IMG/VR virus record: IMGVR_UViG_3300047462_000016
Coordinates: 1 to 25,446 of that record
DNA length: 25,446 bases
Reading direction: 5' to 3' (one strand)
From: a virus
Shown in pieces: positions 6,029-13,441 of the stretch (its first letter is position 1; each line of letters starts with the position of its first letter). Below the pieces are notes generated by a model, which searched no databases, was not told the DNA's origin, and worked only from the letters and a program-made list of their open reading frames with translations. A program made the position numbers and the translations under genes.

Positions 6029-8459
6029 GTCTTTACGCGATACGCTAAACGCAGCCGTCGATAAGACTGGCGGTGCGGATGAGCCTGTCTCCAAGGTGCA
6101 GGAGTTCTTGGAGTGCATGGCGCAGTATCACCGTGCTTTCGAGAAGTGGGAGAAGCGGGCTGAAAAAGTCCTAAAACGCTACCGGGACGAGACACGGGAG
6201 CTAAGGACTACGGGCGAAGCGAAGTTCAATATCCTCTGGTCGAATGTCCAGACGCTTGTTCCTGCCACGTTCTCCAAGCTTCCCAAGCCTGATGTAAGCC
6301 GCAGGTTCAAGGATCAAGACCCGACAGGCAGGGTTGCGTCCATGCTGCTTGAGCGTGGTCTTGAGTTCGAGATTGACCACTACGAGGACTATCGCGCCAC
6401 GATGAGGCAGTGCGTCTACGACCGCTTCCTGGGTGGTCGTGGGACCGCGTGGATACGTTATGAGCCGCATTTCAAAGGTGCGGGAGGTAAAGAAGCTGCT
6501 GGCGATGACGGAGTACAGATCACAGAGGACACGGATGAAGCCCCGGTTGATGAGGCTATCGACTACGAATGCGCCCCGATTGATTACGTCCACTGGAGAG
6601 ACTTCGGCCATGATGTAGCGAGGACTTGGGAGGAAGTCACCAAGGTTTGGCGCAATGTGTACATGAGCGAGGACGCGGTAAAAGAGCGATTCGGGGAAGA
6701 AGTAGCCAAGTCCATTCCCTACGATGCGAGTCCTGAAACCACAGGCCGTAAGGACAAAGCTGCTCAGGAAACCCAGAAGAAGCAGGCGTTGATTATCGAG
6801 CTTTGGGACAAGCAGGACGGCAAGGCTTACTGGTTCTCCAAGTCCCAGAAAAAGATTCTCGATGAGAAGGAAGATCCGCTCGGCCTTCAAAACTTCTTTC
6901 CGTGTCCGAGACCCCTCTATTCCACGCTGACCAATGACACGCTGGTTCCGGTGCCTGATTTCACGCTGTACCAGGATCAGGCGAACGAACTGGATGTCTT
7001 GGCCGACCGCATCGACGGCTTGGCGAAGATGCTGCAACTGAAGGGCGTCTACGATTCTAGCGTTCCAGAGCTTGGGCGGCTCTTTACCGAGGGCGAGAAC
7101 GGAACACTGATACCTGGGAAGAACTGGGCCGCGTTTGCCGAAAAGAATGGGCTTAAAGGCTCGCTCCAGCTTGTAGAGCTTCAGCCCATCGCCCAAGCCC
7201 TGCAAATCGCTGCTGAGACGATGGATCAGGTGAAGAACCAGGTCTACGAGATTACAGGTATCTCGGACATCATCCGTGGTCAGACAATGGCCTCTGAAAC
7301 CGCGACGGCGCAGCAGATCAAAGGCCAATACGCAAGCCTGAGACTTCGCTCGATGCAGGATGAAGTCGCAAGGTTCGCTACCGAGTGCCTGCAACTGAAG
7401 GCACAGGTGATGTGCGGTCATTTCTCGGCAAGCACTATCGCTGCGGTTAGTGCAGCCGACCAGCTAAACGACACGGATAAGGCGCTCGTCTTTACCGCTA
7501 CGCCTCTACCCCCGCAGCCGGGTATGCCTCCCATGCAGCCGGAACCACAGCCTAACGGCCCCGCGATGGCGTTGCTGATCGGGAAGGAAAGGCTTGTTGA
7601 CCCGGAAGCGGATTCCCCCAATCCGATGCGCAGTTTCCGCATTGAGGTTGCTGCGGATACCTTGGTTCAGCTTGACGAAGAGGCCGAGAAAAAGAGCCGG
7701 TTGGAGTTCGTACAGGCGACGGGGCAATTTTTGGAGAAAGCATTGCCTGTGGTTCAAGCTGCACCGCAGGCAGGGCCTTTCATCATGGAATTGCTTGGGT
7801 TTGGCATCCGTGGCTTCAAGATCGGGAAGGGTATCGAGGGCCAGTTCGACCAGATGGTTGACCAGCTTAAGAAAATGGCGGCTCAACCCCAGCCCGAGAA
7901 GCCTGACCCTGAGATGCTGAAGATTCAGGCGCAGCAGCAGGCAGATCAACTCACGGCCCAAAGGGAAGCTGCCAAAGCACAGGCAGATGCTCAGCTAGAG
8001 CAGCAAAAGCAGGCCGCAGAAGAAAGAAATGCGATGCGTGAGGACGCCTTCCAAAGATGGAAGGTCGAACAGGAAACGGACCGGGCAATCATCGTTGCCG
8101 AGATTTCCGCTTCCAAAGCGGCAAATGACCCAGGCAGTGCGGAGTCCGGGGCTGAGTCTGGAATCTCTACAGGTGGAAGTCAGGCGAAACGAATCTCCCC
8201 CCTGAAAAAGCTTGCAGACTCTCAGGCCGAACACCAGCAGGCTATGCAAGGACACGCTCAGGCAATGGCAGAAGCTCATGGAAAGCTCGCCCAGACCGTG
8301 CAAGACCATTTCCAGCGGCAGGCGGCTGAGAGTGCGGCTCCGGTGCAATTGCACAGGGGACCGGATGGAAAGGTCGCAGCAATCCAAAAGGGCGCTCGAC
8401 TGATTCCCGTGGTTAGAGGGCCTGATGGCAAGGTAGCGGGTACAGGGACCCTCCAATAA
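6018..8459 (+). CDS. Portal protein
   Basis: Protein of 813 residues in the portal position after terL. Portals form the dodecameric ring through which DNA enters and leaves the head. The sequence has the large alpha/beta clip-stem region of podovirus portals, including YQDQANELDVLADRIDGLAK (about 318-337) and a segment around 400-420 reading VYEITGISDIIRGQT, typical of this family. Residues about 614-690 form a long Gln/Ala/Glu-rich coiled coil, like the barrel of P22 portal. The C-terminus carries two copies of RGPDGKVA (about residues 777 and 799). The N-terminus, ARKSLRDTLNAAVD, resembles both ends of the scaffold-like protein. Start GTG overlaps the previous gene by 11 bases with only a weak GGA upstream. 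The stop overlaps the next ATG by one base. Confidence 0.85.
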   Translation: MARKSLRDTLNAAVDKTGGADEPVSKVQEFLECMAQYHRAFEKWEKRAEKVLKRYRDETRELRTTGEAKFNILWSNVQTLVPATFSKLPKPDVSRRFKDQDPTGRVASMLLERGLEFEIDHYEDYRATMRQCVYDRFLGGRGTAWIRYEPHFKGAGGKEAAGDDGVQITEDTDEAPVDEAIDYECAPIDYVHWRDFGHDVARTWEEVTKVWRNVYMSEDAVKERFGEEVAKSIPYDASPETTGRKDKAAQETQKKQALIIELWDKQDGKAYWFSKSQKKILDEKEDPLGLQNFFPCPRPLYSTLTNDTLVPVPDFTLYQDQANELDVLADRIDGLAKMLQLKGVYDSSVPELGRLFTEGENGTLIPGKNWAAFAEKNGLKGSLQLVELQPIAQALQIAAETMDQVKNQVYEITGISDIIRGQTMASETATAQQIKGQYASLRLRSMQDEVARFATECLQLKAQVMCGHFSASTIAAVSAADQLNDTDKALVFTATPLPPQPGMPPMQPEPQPNGPAMALLIGKERLVDPEADSPNPMRSFRIEVAADTLVQLDEEAEKKSRLEFVQATGQFLEKALPVVQAAPQAGPFIMELLGFGIRGFKIGKGIEGQFDQMVDQLKKMAAQPQPEKPDPEMLKIQAQQQADQLTAQREAAKAQADAQLEQQKQAAEERNAMREDAFQRWKVEQETDRAIIVAEISASKAANDPGSAESGAESGISTGGSQAKRISPLKKLADSQAEHQQAMQGHAQAMAEAHGKLAQTVQDHFQRQAAESAAPVQLHRGPDGKVAAIQKGARLIPVVRGPDGKVAGTGTLQ

Positions 8460-8755
8460 TGGCCTTTTTTGACGATCCCAAGCATATCGCAAAGCAAAAG
8501 GCCACGCTTCGCAGCATGATCGAAGAGGCTCTTACGCCTCAAGCCGTTCCCATTCCAGAAGAGACTGTGGCGATTGCCAAGCAATTTACCCGCAGGGCCA
8601 GAAAAGGCACTGTGGTCATAGACTGGCAGCGCATCGAGAGGGAAAACGCCCTGCGGGAACAACTCTATGCCTTGGCTTTGGAACACCAGCGCAGAAAGCT
8701 CGAATTTGAAGAGGACGAAGAGGATGTGGCCTTGATCCTGGCGAGCATCCATTGA
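8459..8755 (+). CDS. Hypothetical helical protein after portal
   Basis: Protein of 98 residues, mostly charged helix, ending in an acidic EFEEDEEDVALILASIH tail. The ATG shares one base with the portal stop (TAATG), and AGGGA lies about 10 bases upstream, so it is translated with the portal. No family is recognised. A head-assembly accessory role is possible by position only. Confidence 0.6.
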   Translation: MAFFDDPKHIAKQKATLRSMIEEALTPQAVPIPEETVAIAKQFTRRARKGTVVIDWQRIERENALREQLYALALEHQRRKLEFEEDEEDVALILASIH

Positions 8756-8756
8756 A

Positions 8757-9122
8757 ATGCTCGGCTACAAAGTCATGCAGGCAGGAGTCCAAGGGCTGGC
8801 TGTGCAGGCTATTTGCATGGATGCGGCTACCGCTATCTCAGCGGCAGGCTCTACCCAAGGAACGGCTACAAGCCTCACCAATGCGGTTAATTTCATCGGC
8901 ACGGCTGCGTCGGGTTCCGGCGTCGTTCTATCGAGTAGCGCCACGGCTGGCGATTCGCAGTTTGTTTACAACGGAGGAGCTAACCCGGTGAAGGTCTATC
9001 CCCCTTCTGGAGCTTCAATCAATGGCCTTACGGCTAATGCCCCTCACGTTCTGGTAATGCGCACCGCCTGCCAATACTTCTGCGGCAGCGCAACACAATG
9101 GGCGGCGGTGCTAAGTGCGTAA
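8757..9122 (+). CDS. Small virion-type protein, paralogue of the gene at 9496
   Basis: Protein of 121 residues, Gly/Ser/Ala/Thr-rich and beta-like. It shares with the protein at 9496-9861 the blocks SAAG(S/T)TQGTAT, GSG/GAGVVL, N-GGAN/AGAN, KVYP-SGASI and a terminal LSA, so the two arose by duplication. The ATG follows the previous stop after a single base. It may be a decoration or head-fibre-like protein; that is inferred from composition and context. Confidence 0.65.
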   Translation: MLGYKVMQAGVQGLAVQAICMDAATAISAAGSTQGTATSLTNAVNFIGTAASGSGVVLSSSATAGDSQFVYNGGANPVKVYPPSGASINGLTANAPHVLVMRTACQYFCGSATQWAAVLSA

Positions 9123-9477
9123 ATCCTACGTCCAGGTTGACGGCGTTCTTTACGAAAAGGGTACGGAGCCATTGCAGGAGCTTCCCTACGTTGTAGGCGA
9201 CCTGAAGCCCTACAAGTCAATGGCCGATGGCAGCATCATAGAGGGCAGGGCACAACACAGGGAACACCTTAGAAAGCATGGCTGTGTCGAGGTAGGAAAT
9301 GAAACAAAGCACCATTTAGGCTACTATGACCGCATTGCAAAAGAGGTTGCTTCAAAACAACGCGAATCCCGCGTCGGATTACTCCGCGCCCAGTTCGATT
9401 CAATGACGGACAGGCAGGTAAGGGCCGCAGTCAAGCGCGATGCGGATTTTGTGAAGTGGAACAGCCGGGATGGCTGA
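9115..9477 (+). CDS. Conserved podophage hypothetical protein
   Basis: Protein of 120 residues. The N-terminal half includes YVVGDLKPYKSMADGSIIEG and RAQHREHLRKHGCVEVGNE (roughly 25-62), a pattern I have seen in conserved proteins between portal and capsid genes in podophages, whose function is not established. The C-terminal half is a basic helix. The GTG start overlaps the preceding gene by 8 bases. It separates two paralogous genes, so the duplication is not a simple tandem. Confidence 0.6.
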   Translation: MRKSYVQVDGVLYEKGTEPLQELPYVVGDLKPYKSMADGSIIEGRAQHREHLRKHGCVEVGNETKHHLGYYDRIAKEVASKQRESRVGLLRAQFDSMTDRQVRAAVKRDADFVKWNSRDG

Positions 9478-9495
9478 TCGTATAGGAGCAATATC

Positions 9496-9861
9496 ATGCC
9501 GTTGTCAGCAAACGTAATCCAAGGTGGCCTTTCTGGCGGTAGCGCACGCGCCATTGTCGGCGGGGCTGTCAATTCATCCGTAAGCGCCGCAGGCACTACC
9601 CAAGGCACAGCAACCGCTATCAGCGCGGATGTGGTGGTCGTTACCACCGTCGGATCTGGAGCCGGAGTCGTTCTTCCGCTCGTTGGTCATGGAAGCATGA
9701 CGGTCTTTAACGCCGGGGCGAATGTTCTCAAGGTCTATCCAGGTTCCGGGGCTTCAATCACTCCACTTTCTGCCAATACGGCGATGACTCTGCCGATCAA
9801 TACCGCTGTCACCTTCACTTGGGTATCGGTCACGCAGATTGTCGCTAACCTGAGCGCGTAA
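9496..9861 (+). CDS. Small virion-type protein, paralogue of the gene at 8757
   Basis: Protein of 121 residues, the same length as the 8757 protein, with shared blocks TQGTAT, GVVL, AGAN-LKVYP, SGASI and terminal LSA. It has AGGAG 7 bases before its ATG, so it is translated independently. The paralogues differ most in the N-terminus and in the final strand region. A capsid decoration role is plausible but not shown. Confidence 0.65.
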   Translation: MPLSANVIQGGLSGGSARAIVGGAVNSSVSAAGTTQGTATAISADVVVVTTVGSGAGVVLPLVGHGSMTVFNAGANVLKVYPGSGASITPLSANTAMTLPINTAVTFTWVSVTQIVANLSA

Positions 9862-9874
9862 ACAAGCAGCACCA

Positions 9875-9888
9875 ACGTCGAGAGACGT
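9875..9888 (+). terminator. Short hairpin before the scaffold gene
   Basis: ACGTC-GAGA-GACGT forms a 5-bp stem with a GAGA tetraloop in the 50-base gap before the scaffold gene, followed by AGGGTTTT. The U-tract is short, so it would be at best a weak terminator. It could also be an mRNA-stabilising or processing hairpin that sets off the highly expressed scaffold-capsid pair. Confidence 0.3.
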
Positions 9889-9911
9889 AGGGTTTTAACA
9901 AGGAGATTTTT

Positions 9912-11036
9912 ATGGCTGGTGAAGGCGAGCAGGCTACCCTGCGCGATACCGTTGCGGCAACGTTCGATGCTGTTATTCCAGATGCCGACAATCCCCCTGT
10001 AGTCACCGAAGTAAAGGCGACGCCGGAGCCAACGGAAACAGCCGAAGCAAAAGAGGCCCGTGATCGGGATGAAAGGGGCCGCTTTACTCCCAAAACCGAA
10101 CCCGCAGCCGCACCTGCAAAGCAGGCTACAACTCCTCCCCCGAGTGCCGCGCCAGCGCAAGCGGCGGCTGCGGAACCGGCTAAACCTCTCCAGCGTCCCT
10201 CAAGCTGGAAAAAGGAAATGTGGCCGCTGTGGGAGAAATTGGCGACCGGCCAAGCCCTGAGCGCTCAGGAATCGCGCCAGATCGCGGAATACAACCTCCA
10301 GCGTGAGGCCGATGCCGCCAGAGGGGTCAGCACCTACAAGCAGGAATGGGATCGCGCCAAGCCCATCCTCGACGCTGTAGCGCCCTATCTGCCGATGTAC
10401 CAGCATCATGGGATAGACCCTGGCGTTCAATTCGCCCGCTATGCCGAGATCCACAAAGGCTTGGCGATGGGCAACGAGCAGCAAAAGCTTGGCGTCCTGA
10501 TGACGCTTGCCCGTGACTACAACATTCCCGTGGAAAAGATGTTTGTCCAGCAGAACGGACAGCTTTTCTACAACCCCCAAGTTCAGCCTTCGGCTCCACA
10601 GCCGCAGGCGCAGGCGTTCGATCCCCGCAATATCGAGCGCACCGTCCAATCCGTCATCTGGAAGGAAAGGGCGGCAGCAGAGATTGCGACAATGGAGAAA
10701 GATTCTCAGAGGTATCCGCATTTCGACGCCGTGCGAAACACAATGAGCCAGCTTGTCGAAGCCGGTATTGCTTCTATGGACGATCTCCCTGGCGCGTATG
10801 AAGCCGCTCTTGCCCTTCCGCAGCACCGCGAACTCCTTGCCGAGCAGCAACAACAGCAGGCCGCGCAAGCAGAAGAGGAACGGAAGGCAAAGCAGGCAGC
10901 GGAAGTTCGACGTGCGCGAGCGGCAGCGGCAAGTCCTCGGTCGGCAACACCGGCCTCGGCCCCCGCGCAAGCTCGAAAAGGGCTGCGGGACACCATCGCG
11001 GAGCAAGTAGACGCCTTGGCTACCGGCAGAGTCTAA
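9912..11036 (+). CDS. Scaffold-like capsid assembly protein
   Basis: Protein of 374 residues immediately upstream of the major capsid gene, the usual place for a scaffold. It has a Pro/Ala/Glu-rich disordered region (about 30-100), a central helical segment (about 100-260) and a Gln/Ala/Arg-rich coiled coil (about 300-350). Both termini carry a similar amphipathic motif: TLRDTVAATFDA near residue 9 and GLRDTIAEQVDA near the C-terminus. Start ATG has AAGGAG upstream with good spacing. Scaffold identity is inferred from composition and synteny; no protease motif is visible. Confidence 0.65.
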   Translation: MAGEGEQATLRDTVAATFDAVIPDADNPPVVTEVKATPEPTETAEAKEARDRDERGRFTPKTEPAAAPAKQATTPPPSAAPAQAAAAEPAKPLQRPSSWKKEMWPLWEKLATGQALSAQESRQIAEYNLQREADAARGVSTYKQEWDRAKPILDAVAPYLPMYQHHGIDPGVQFARYAEIHKGLAMGNEQQKLGVLMTLARDYNIPVEKMFVQQNGQLFYNPQVQPSAPQPQAQAFDPRNIERTVQSVIWKERAAAEIATMEKDSQRYPHFDAVRNTMSQLVEAGIASMDDLPGAYEAALALPQHRELLAEQQQQQAAQAEEERKAKQAAEVRRARAAAASPRSATPASAPAQARKGLRDTIAEQVDALATGRV

Positions 11037-11054
11037 ACAAACTAGGAGCCAAAC

Positions 11055-11093
11055 ATGGCTTTTGCCAATAGTTCCATCACGGACATCATCGCT
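11055..11093 (+). CDS. Major capsid protein, exon 1 (codons 1-13)
   Basis: AGGAG lies 6 bases before ATG at 11055, and the frame reads MAFANSSITDIIA, the typical N-terminus of this capsid family. It then runs into TTT-TAA inside the intron. The exon ends at GCT (11091-11093), the last base U pairing with G of the intron guide sequence. Splicing to ACC at 11906 gives ...SSITDIIA-TTIQSRSG..., restoring the frame between codons. The whole mature protein would be 343 residues. Confidence 0.85.
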
Positions 11094-11095
11094 TT

Positions 11096-11662
11096 TTAAA
11101 GATGCGAAATGTCTTTTTCGGTTATTCGGTTCTTCTTCTTGCGATTCTGCGCAACCGTTAGATATTGCAGATTCCAAGGCACATGAAGCCCGCTAACAGG
11201 ACGGCCATCAATCAATCCCTTAAGGGGAATGATATGGTCAACCTCGTGCCCCTTCGGACAGTTTGCGTAGATGCTCAAAAGAGCGTCCTTGCAAACCCAA
11301 GCAGGAGTGCAGCGTTTAACGTCCTTTCTGCGGAAGTAAAGCCTAGCCGGATTGTTGGGGTCATTCGCCCATCGTTCGCGCCTCGCCTCGTTAATGGTTT
11401 GCTTGCGTCTATCGTAAGCGGCCTTTTTCTGAGCAGCGATGCGTTCGCGGTAGGCGGCGTCCTTAGCGTATCTGGCGGCTCTCCATGCGTTTTGGTAGGC
11501 GCGGTATCTCCCCTTGTATTGCGTTGCTCTGGCGCGGCTGGAAGCGTTGGAGCAGGGCTTGCAACGGTAGCTGACGGTATCGAGCTTTCGGTAGAACTCG
11601 GAACGCGGTTTGTCGATGCCGCATCCGGGGCAGATTTTGCTAGTAAAAGGCTGCTTAGCCAT
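11096..11662 (-). CDS. HNH homing endonuclease, antisense in the intron P1 loop
   Basis: Protein of 188 residues on the strand opposite the capsid gene. An N-terminal zinc ribbon (Cys11-x2-Cys14 ... Cys34-x2-Cys37) in the form CPGCGIDKPRSEFY is common in phage HNH proteins. A basic, arginine-rich linker follows (about 40-115). The HNH fold lies in 139-180: HEVDHIIPL with His143, GLHVPWNLQ with Asn164, and QNRKKKN with Asn173. ATG at 11662 is chosen over the frame's upstream extension to 11761, which would run into the intron core. No Shine-Dalgarno is present, but an extended -10 ends 6 bases upstream, suggesting a leaderless mRNA. The stop TAA (11098-11096) is 2 bases inside the 5' splice site. 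It presumably cleaves intronless capsid alleles and drives intron homing; that role is inferred from family and location. Confidence 0.85.
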   Translation of the reverse strand: MAKQPFTSKICPGCGIDKPRSEFYRKLDTVSYRCKPCSNASSRARATQYKGRYRAYQNAWRAARYAKDAAYRERIAAQKKAAYDRRKQTINEARRERWANDPNNPARLYFRRKDVKRCTPAWVCKDALLSIYANCPKGHEVDHIIPLKGLIDGRPVSGLHVPWNLQYLTVAQNRKKKNRITEKDISHL

Positions 11663-11668
11663 ATAGAC

Positions 11669-11677
11669 ATTATAGCA
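11669..11677 (-). promoter_or_regulatory. Extended -10 promoter for the antisense HNH gene
   Basis: On the minus strand the bases read TG-C-TATAAT (11677 to 11669), a perfect extended -10 hexamer. The start ATG at 11662 lies 6 bases downstream, where transcription would begin, implying a leaderless transcript. No good -35 is visible, as is usual for extended -10 promoters. The site falls between the endonuclease gene and the intron guide sequence, in intron-specific DNA. Confidence 0.5.
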
Positions 11678-11905
11678 CCGGTAGGCGATGTAAAACAGCG
11701 TGAATTGCGGGAAAAGCGAGCTACGCCAATCCGCAGCCAAGGCGATCAGGAATGGTCGCAAGGTTCAGAGACTAGGGCATGGAGTCCAGACCGGACAGTA
11801 AAGCCCCACGAGCGCGCTGCACCCATTAAGGGTGATGAGATAGTCCGACCTGTGCGGTTGAACGCACAGAAGCAGGAGATAAAGAACTCCTGCGATAACA
11901 AAGTG

Positions 11906-12898
11906 ACCACGATCCAAAGTCGCAGCGGTGAATTGGCGGATAACTTCACCAACAACAATGCGCTGCTGCGCCGAGTGAAGGCGAAGGGAAACGTCAAGCC
12001 GTTCTCAGGCGGTAATGTGATCTTGCAGGAAATCGCATATACCGATTCCACCACCATCAACGCCAACAGCTATTCGGGATATGAAATCCTGAATATCACG
12101 CCGAACAGCCCCATTTCGGCGGCGCAGTTCAGCATCACGCAGTATGCGGCAGCCGTCACGATGTCCGGCCTCGAAATGCTGCAAAACAGCGGCAAAGAGG
12201 CAATCATCGACATGATGGAAGGCCGTATTGCGATTGCGGAAGGCCAACTGCCGAACCGCATCGACTACGACCTGTATCAAGACGGCACGGGCAACTCGGG
12301 TAAGAACGTCACCGGCCTTGCGGCGGCGGTCCCCGATACCCCCACCAGCGGCACTTACGGCGGCATCTCGCGCTCTTCGTTCGCTTTCTGGCAGTCGGTG
12401 TCGTATTCCGGCGTCACGAACGGCGGTGCGGCGGTGTCGGCGGCGAACATCCAGCCGTACATGACCGCTCTGGGTATCCGCCTCGTCCGTGGCCGCGACA
12501 TGCCGGATCTGTGGGTAGCGGACAACACCTACTACCAGTATTACGTCAACAGCCTGCAAGCCATCCAGCGCATTAACAGCGATTCTGGTAGCGGCACTGC
12601 GGGCGCTGGCTTCCCGTCGCTGAAGTTCTACGGCGGTGGCATGGCGGCTGACGTGGTTCTCGGCGGCGGTGTCAGCGGTGCGGTTTCGTCCAGTGTCTCA
12701 TCGAGCGGGGCAACCTCCGCGCACATGTGGGCGCTCAACACGAACTACATCTTCTTCCGCCCTCACAGGGACCGCAACTTCGTTCCAATCGGTGGTGAGC
12801 GTCAGTCGGTGAACCAGGACGCCATCGTGAAACTGATCGGCTGGGCTGGCAATCTCTGCTGCTCGAATTCGAGCTTGCAGGGCGTGCTGATCGCATAA
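11906..12898 (+). CDS. Major capsid protein, exon 2
   Basis: Main part of the major capsid protein (330 residues of the 343-residue spliced product), starting TTIQSRSGELADN and continuing through VSGGNVILQEI-like FSGGNVILQEIAYTDS, typical of a podophage HK97-fold capsid family. The downstream region is rich in Gly/Ala/Ser loops and ends with GWAGNLCCSNSSLQGVLIA. No start codon or ribosome binding site precedes ACC at 11906, so expression depends on splicing. The frame stays open upstream across much of the intron (back to about 11165), and a naive reading would give a false fused protein of 577 residues. Confidence 0.88.
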   Translation, partial: TTIQSRSGELADNFTNNNALLRRVKAKGNVKPFSGGNVILQEIAYTDSTTINANSYSGYEILNITPNSPISAAQFSITQYAAAVTMSGLEMLQNSGKEAIIDMMEGRIAIAEGQLPNRIDYDLYQDGTGNSGKNVTGLAAAVPDTPTSGTYGGISRSSFAFWQSVSYSGVTNGGAAVSAANIQPYMTALGIRLVRGRDMPDLWVADNTYYQYYVNSLQAIQRINSDSGSGTAGAGFPSLKFYGGGMAADVVLGGGVSGAVSSSVSSSGATSAHMWALNTNYIFFRPHRDRNFVPIGGERQSVNQDAIVKLIGWAGNLCCSNSSLQGVLIA

Positions 12899-12910
12899 GG
12901 AGAAACAGAA

Positions 12911-13441
12911 ATGTCCAACACTTTTTACACGAACGGCAGCACCATCGGCTTCGATGCGTCCAACATGAGCGCAACCGCTCTGTTCGCGCTCGGCAGCCAC
13001 ATGCTCGGCAACAACGAGACGGAATGGGTATATGTCCAAGCCCAGACCACCATCAGTGCGCTTTCCTGGGTTGCGTTCAATGCGACTTACTCCGCCGGTA
13101 TGGCCTCGGCGGGCGACGTAGCGGCGAACGGCATGACGATTGCCCTTGCAAACGCGCAAATCTCGGCCAGTTCCTACGGTTGGGTGGCGATTCGAGGTCT
13201 GGGCCTCTCCGGTATCTTCACAGGCACCGGCTCCCTCGCCCTCACCAGCGGCCAACTGCAACTGGCATCGAGCGCCGGGACGACCGGCACAATGATGCTG
13301 GGGACGGTGGGAACGGCGAGTTGCACCATCGCTGGCGCTTCTCTGGTTGCGACGGCGAGTTCCTCGGCTACCGGTCTGGGTGCGGGTGCGTCGAACGTGA
13401 CGCTCTTTAACCTCTACTGGCCGCAACAAGCTACCAGGTAA
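12911..13441 (+). CDS. Decoration-like virion protein after the capsid gene
   Basis: Protein of 176 residues, very rich in Ala, Gly, Ser and Thr, with repeated short strand patterns (GTGSLAL, GQLQLASS, GTMMLGT) and few charges, typical of beta-structured capsid decoration or head proteins. AAGGAGA is 9 bases before the ATG. The position right after the capsid gene supports a decoration role, which remains inference. Its stop shares one base with the next ATG (TAATG). Confidence 0.65.
   Translation: MSNTFYTNGSTIGFDASNMSATALFALGSHMLGNNETEWVYVQAQTTISALSWVAFNATYSAGMASAGDVAANGMTIALANAQISASSYGWVAIRGLGLSGIFTGTGSLALTSGQLQLASSAGTTGTMMLGTVGTASCTIAGASLVATASSSATGLGAGASNVTLFNLYWPQQATR

Larger units (their letters stand above)
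11094..11905 (+). ncRNA. Group I intron in the major capsid gene
   Basis: 812 nt. P1: exon CAUCGCU (11087-11093) with guide GGCGAUG (11684-11690), U-G at the 5' splice site. P10: guide GGU (11680-11682) with exon ACC (11906-11908). P3: CAGCGUG (11696-11702) with CGCGCUG (11813-11819). P4: UGCGG with CCGCA around AAUUGCGGGAA and AAUCCGCAGCCAAGG. P5: GCG/CGC. P6: GCGAUC/GGUCGC. P7: GACUA (11770-11774) with UAGUC (11841-11845). P8: ACCC/GGGU (11821-11824/11830-11833). P9: CUGUGCG/CGCACAG (11850-11856/11863-11869). A further hairpin pairs GCAGGAG/CUCCUGC (11872-11878/11887-11893). The intron ends in G (11905). Extra pairing between P7 and P3' (GGGC/GCCC and GUCC/GGAC) suggests a subgroup IA type. 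All canonical helices are found, so the call is firm. Confidence 0.93.

Noticed and set aside
6201-7421. 406-codon minus-strand open frame
   Set aside because: It is the antisense shadow of the portal gene; length comes from portal codon bias and there are no domain motifs.
10200-11177. 325-codon minus-strand open frame
   Set aside because: Antisense to the scaffold-like gene and running into the intron; Arg/Cys/Leu-rich low-complexity translation typical of a shadow frame.
11663-11761. N-terminal extension of the HNH endonuclease to 11761
   Set aside because: It would overlap the intron guide sequence, P3, P4, P5 and P6, and adds residues unlike HNH proteins; the zinc ribbon begins right after ATG 11662.
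12128-12145. 9-base match in the capsid gene to the complement of the guide-like segment before the structured RNA
   Set aside because: A match of 9 bases is expected by chance in a sequence of this size.
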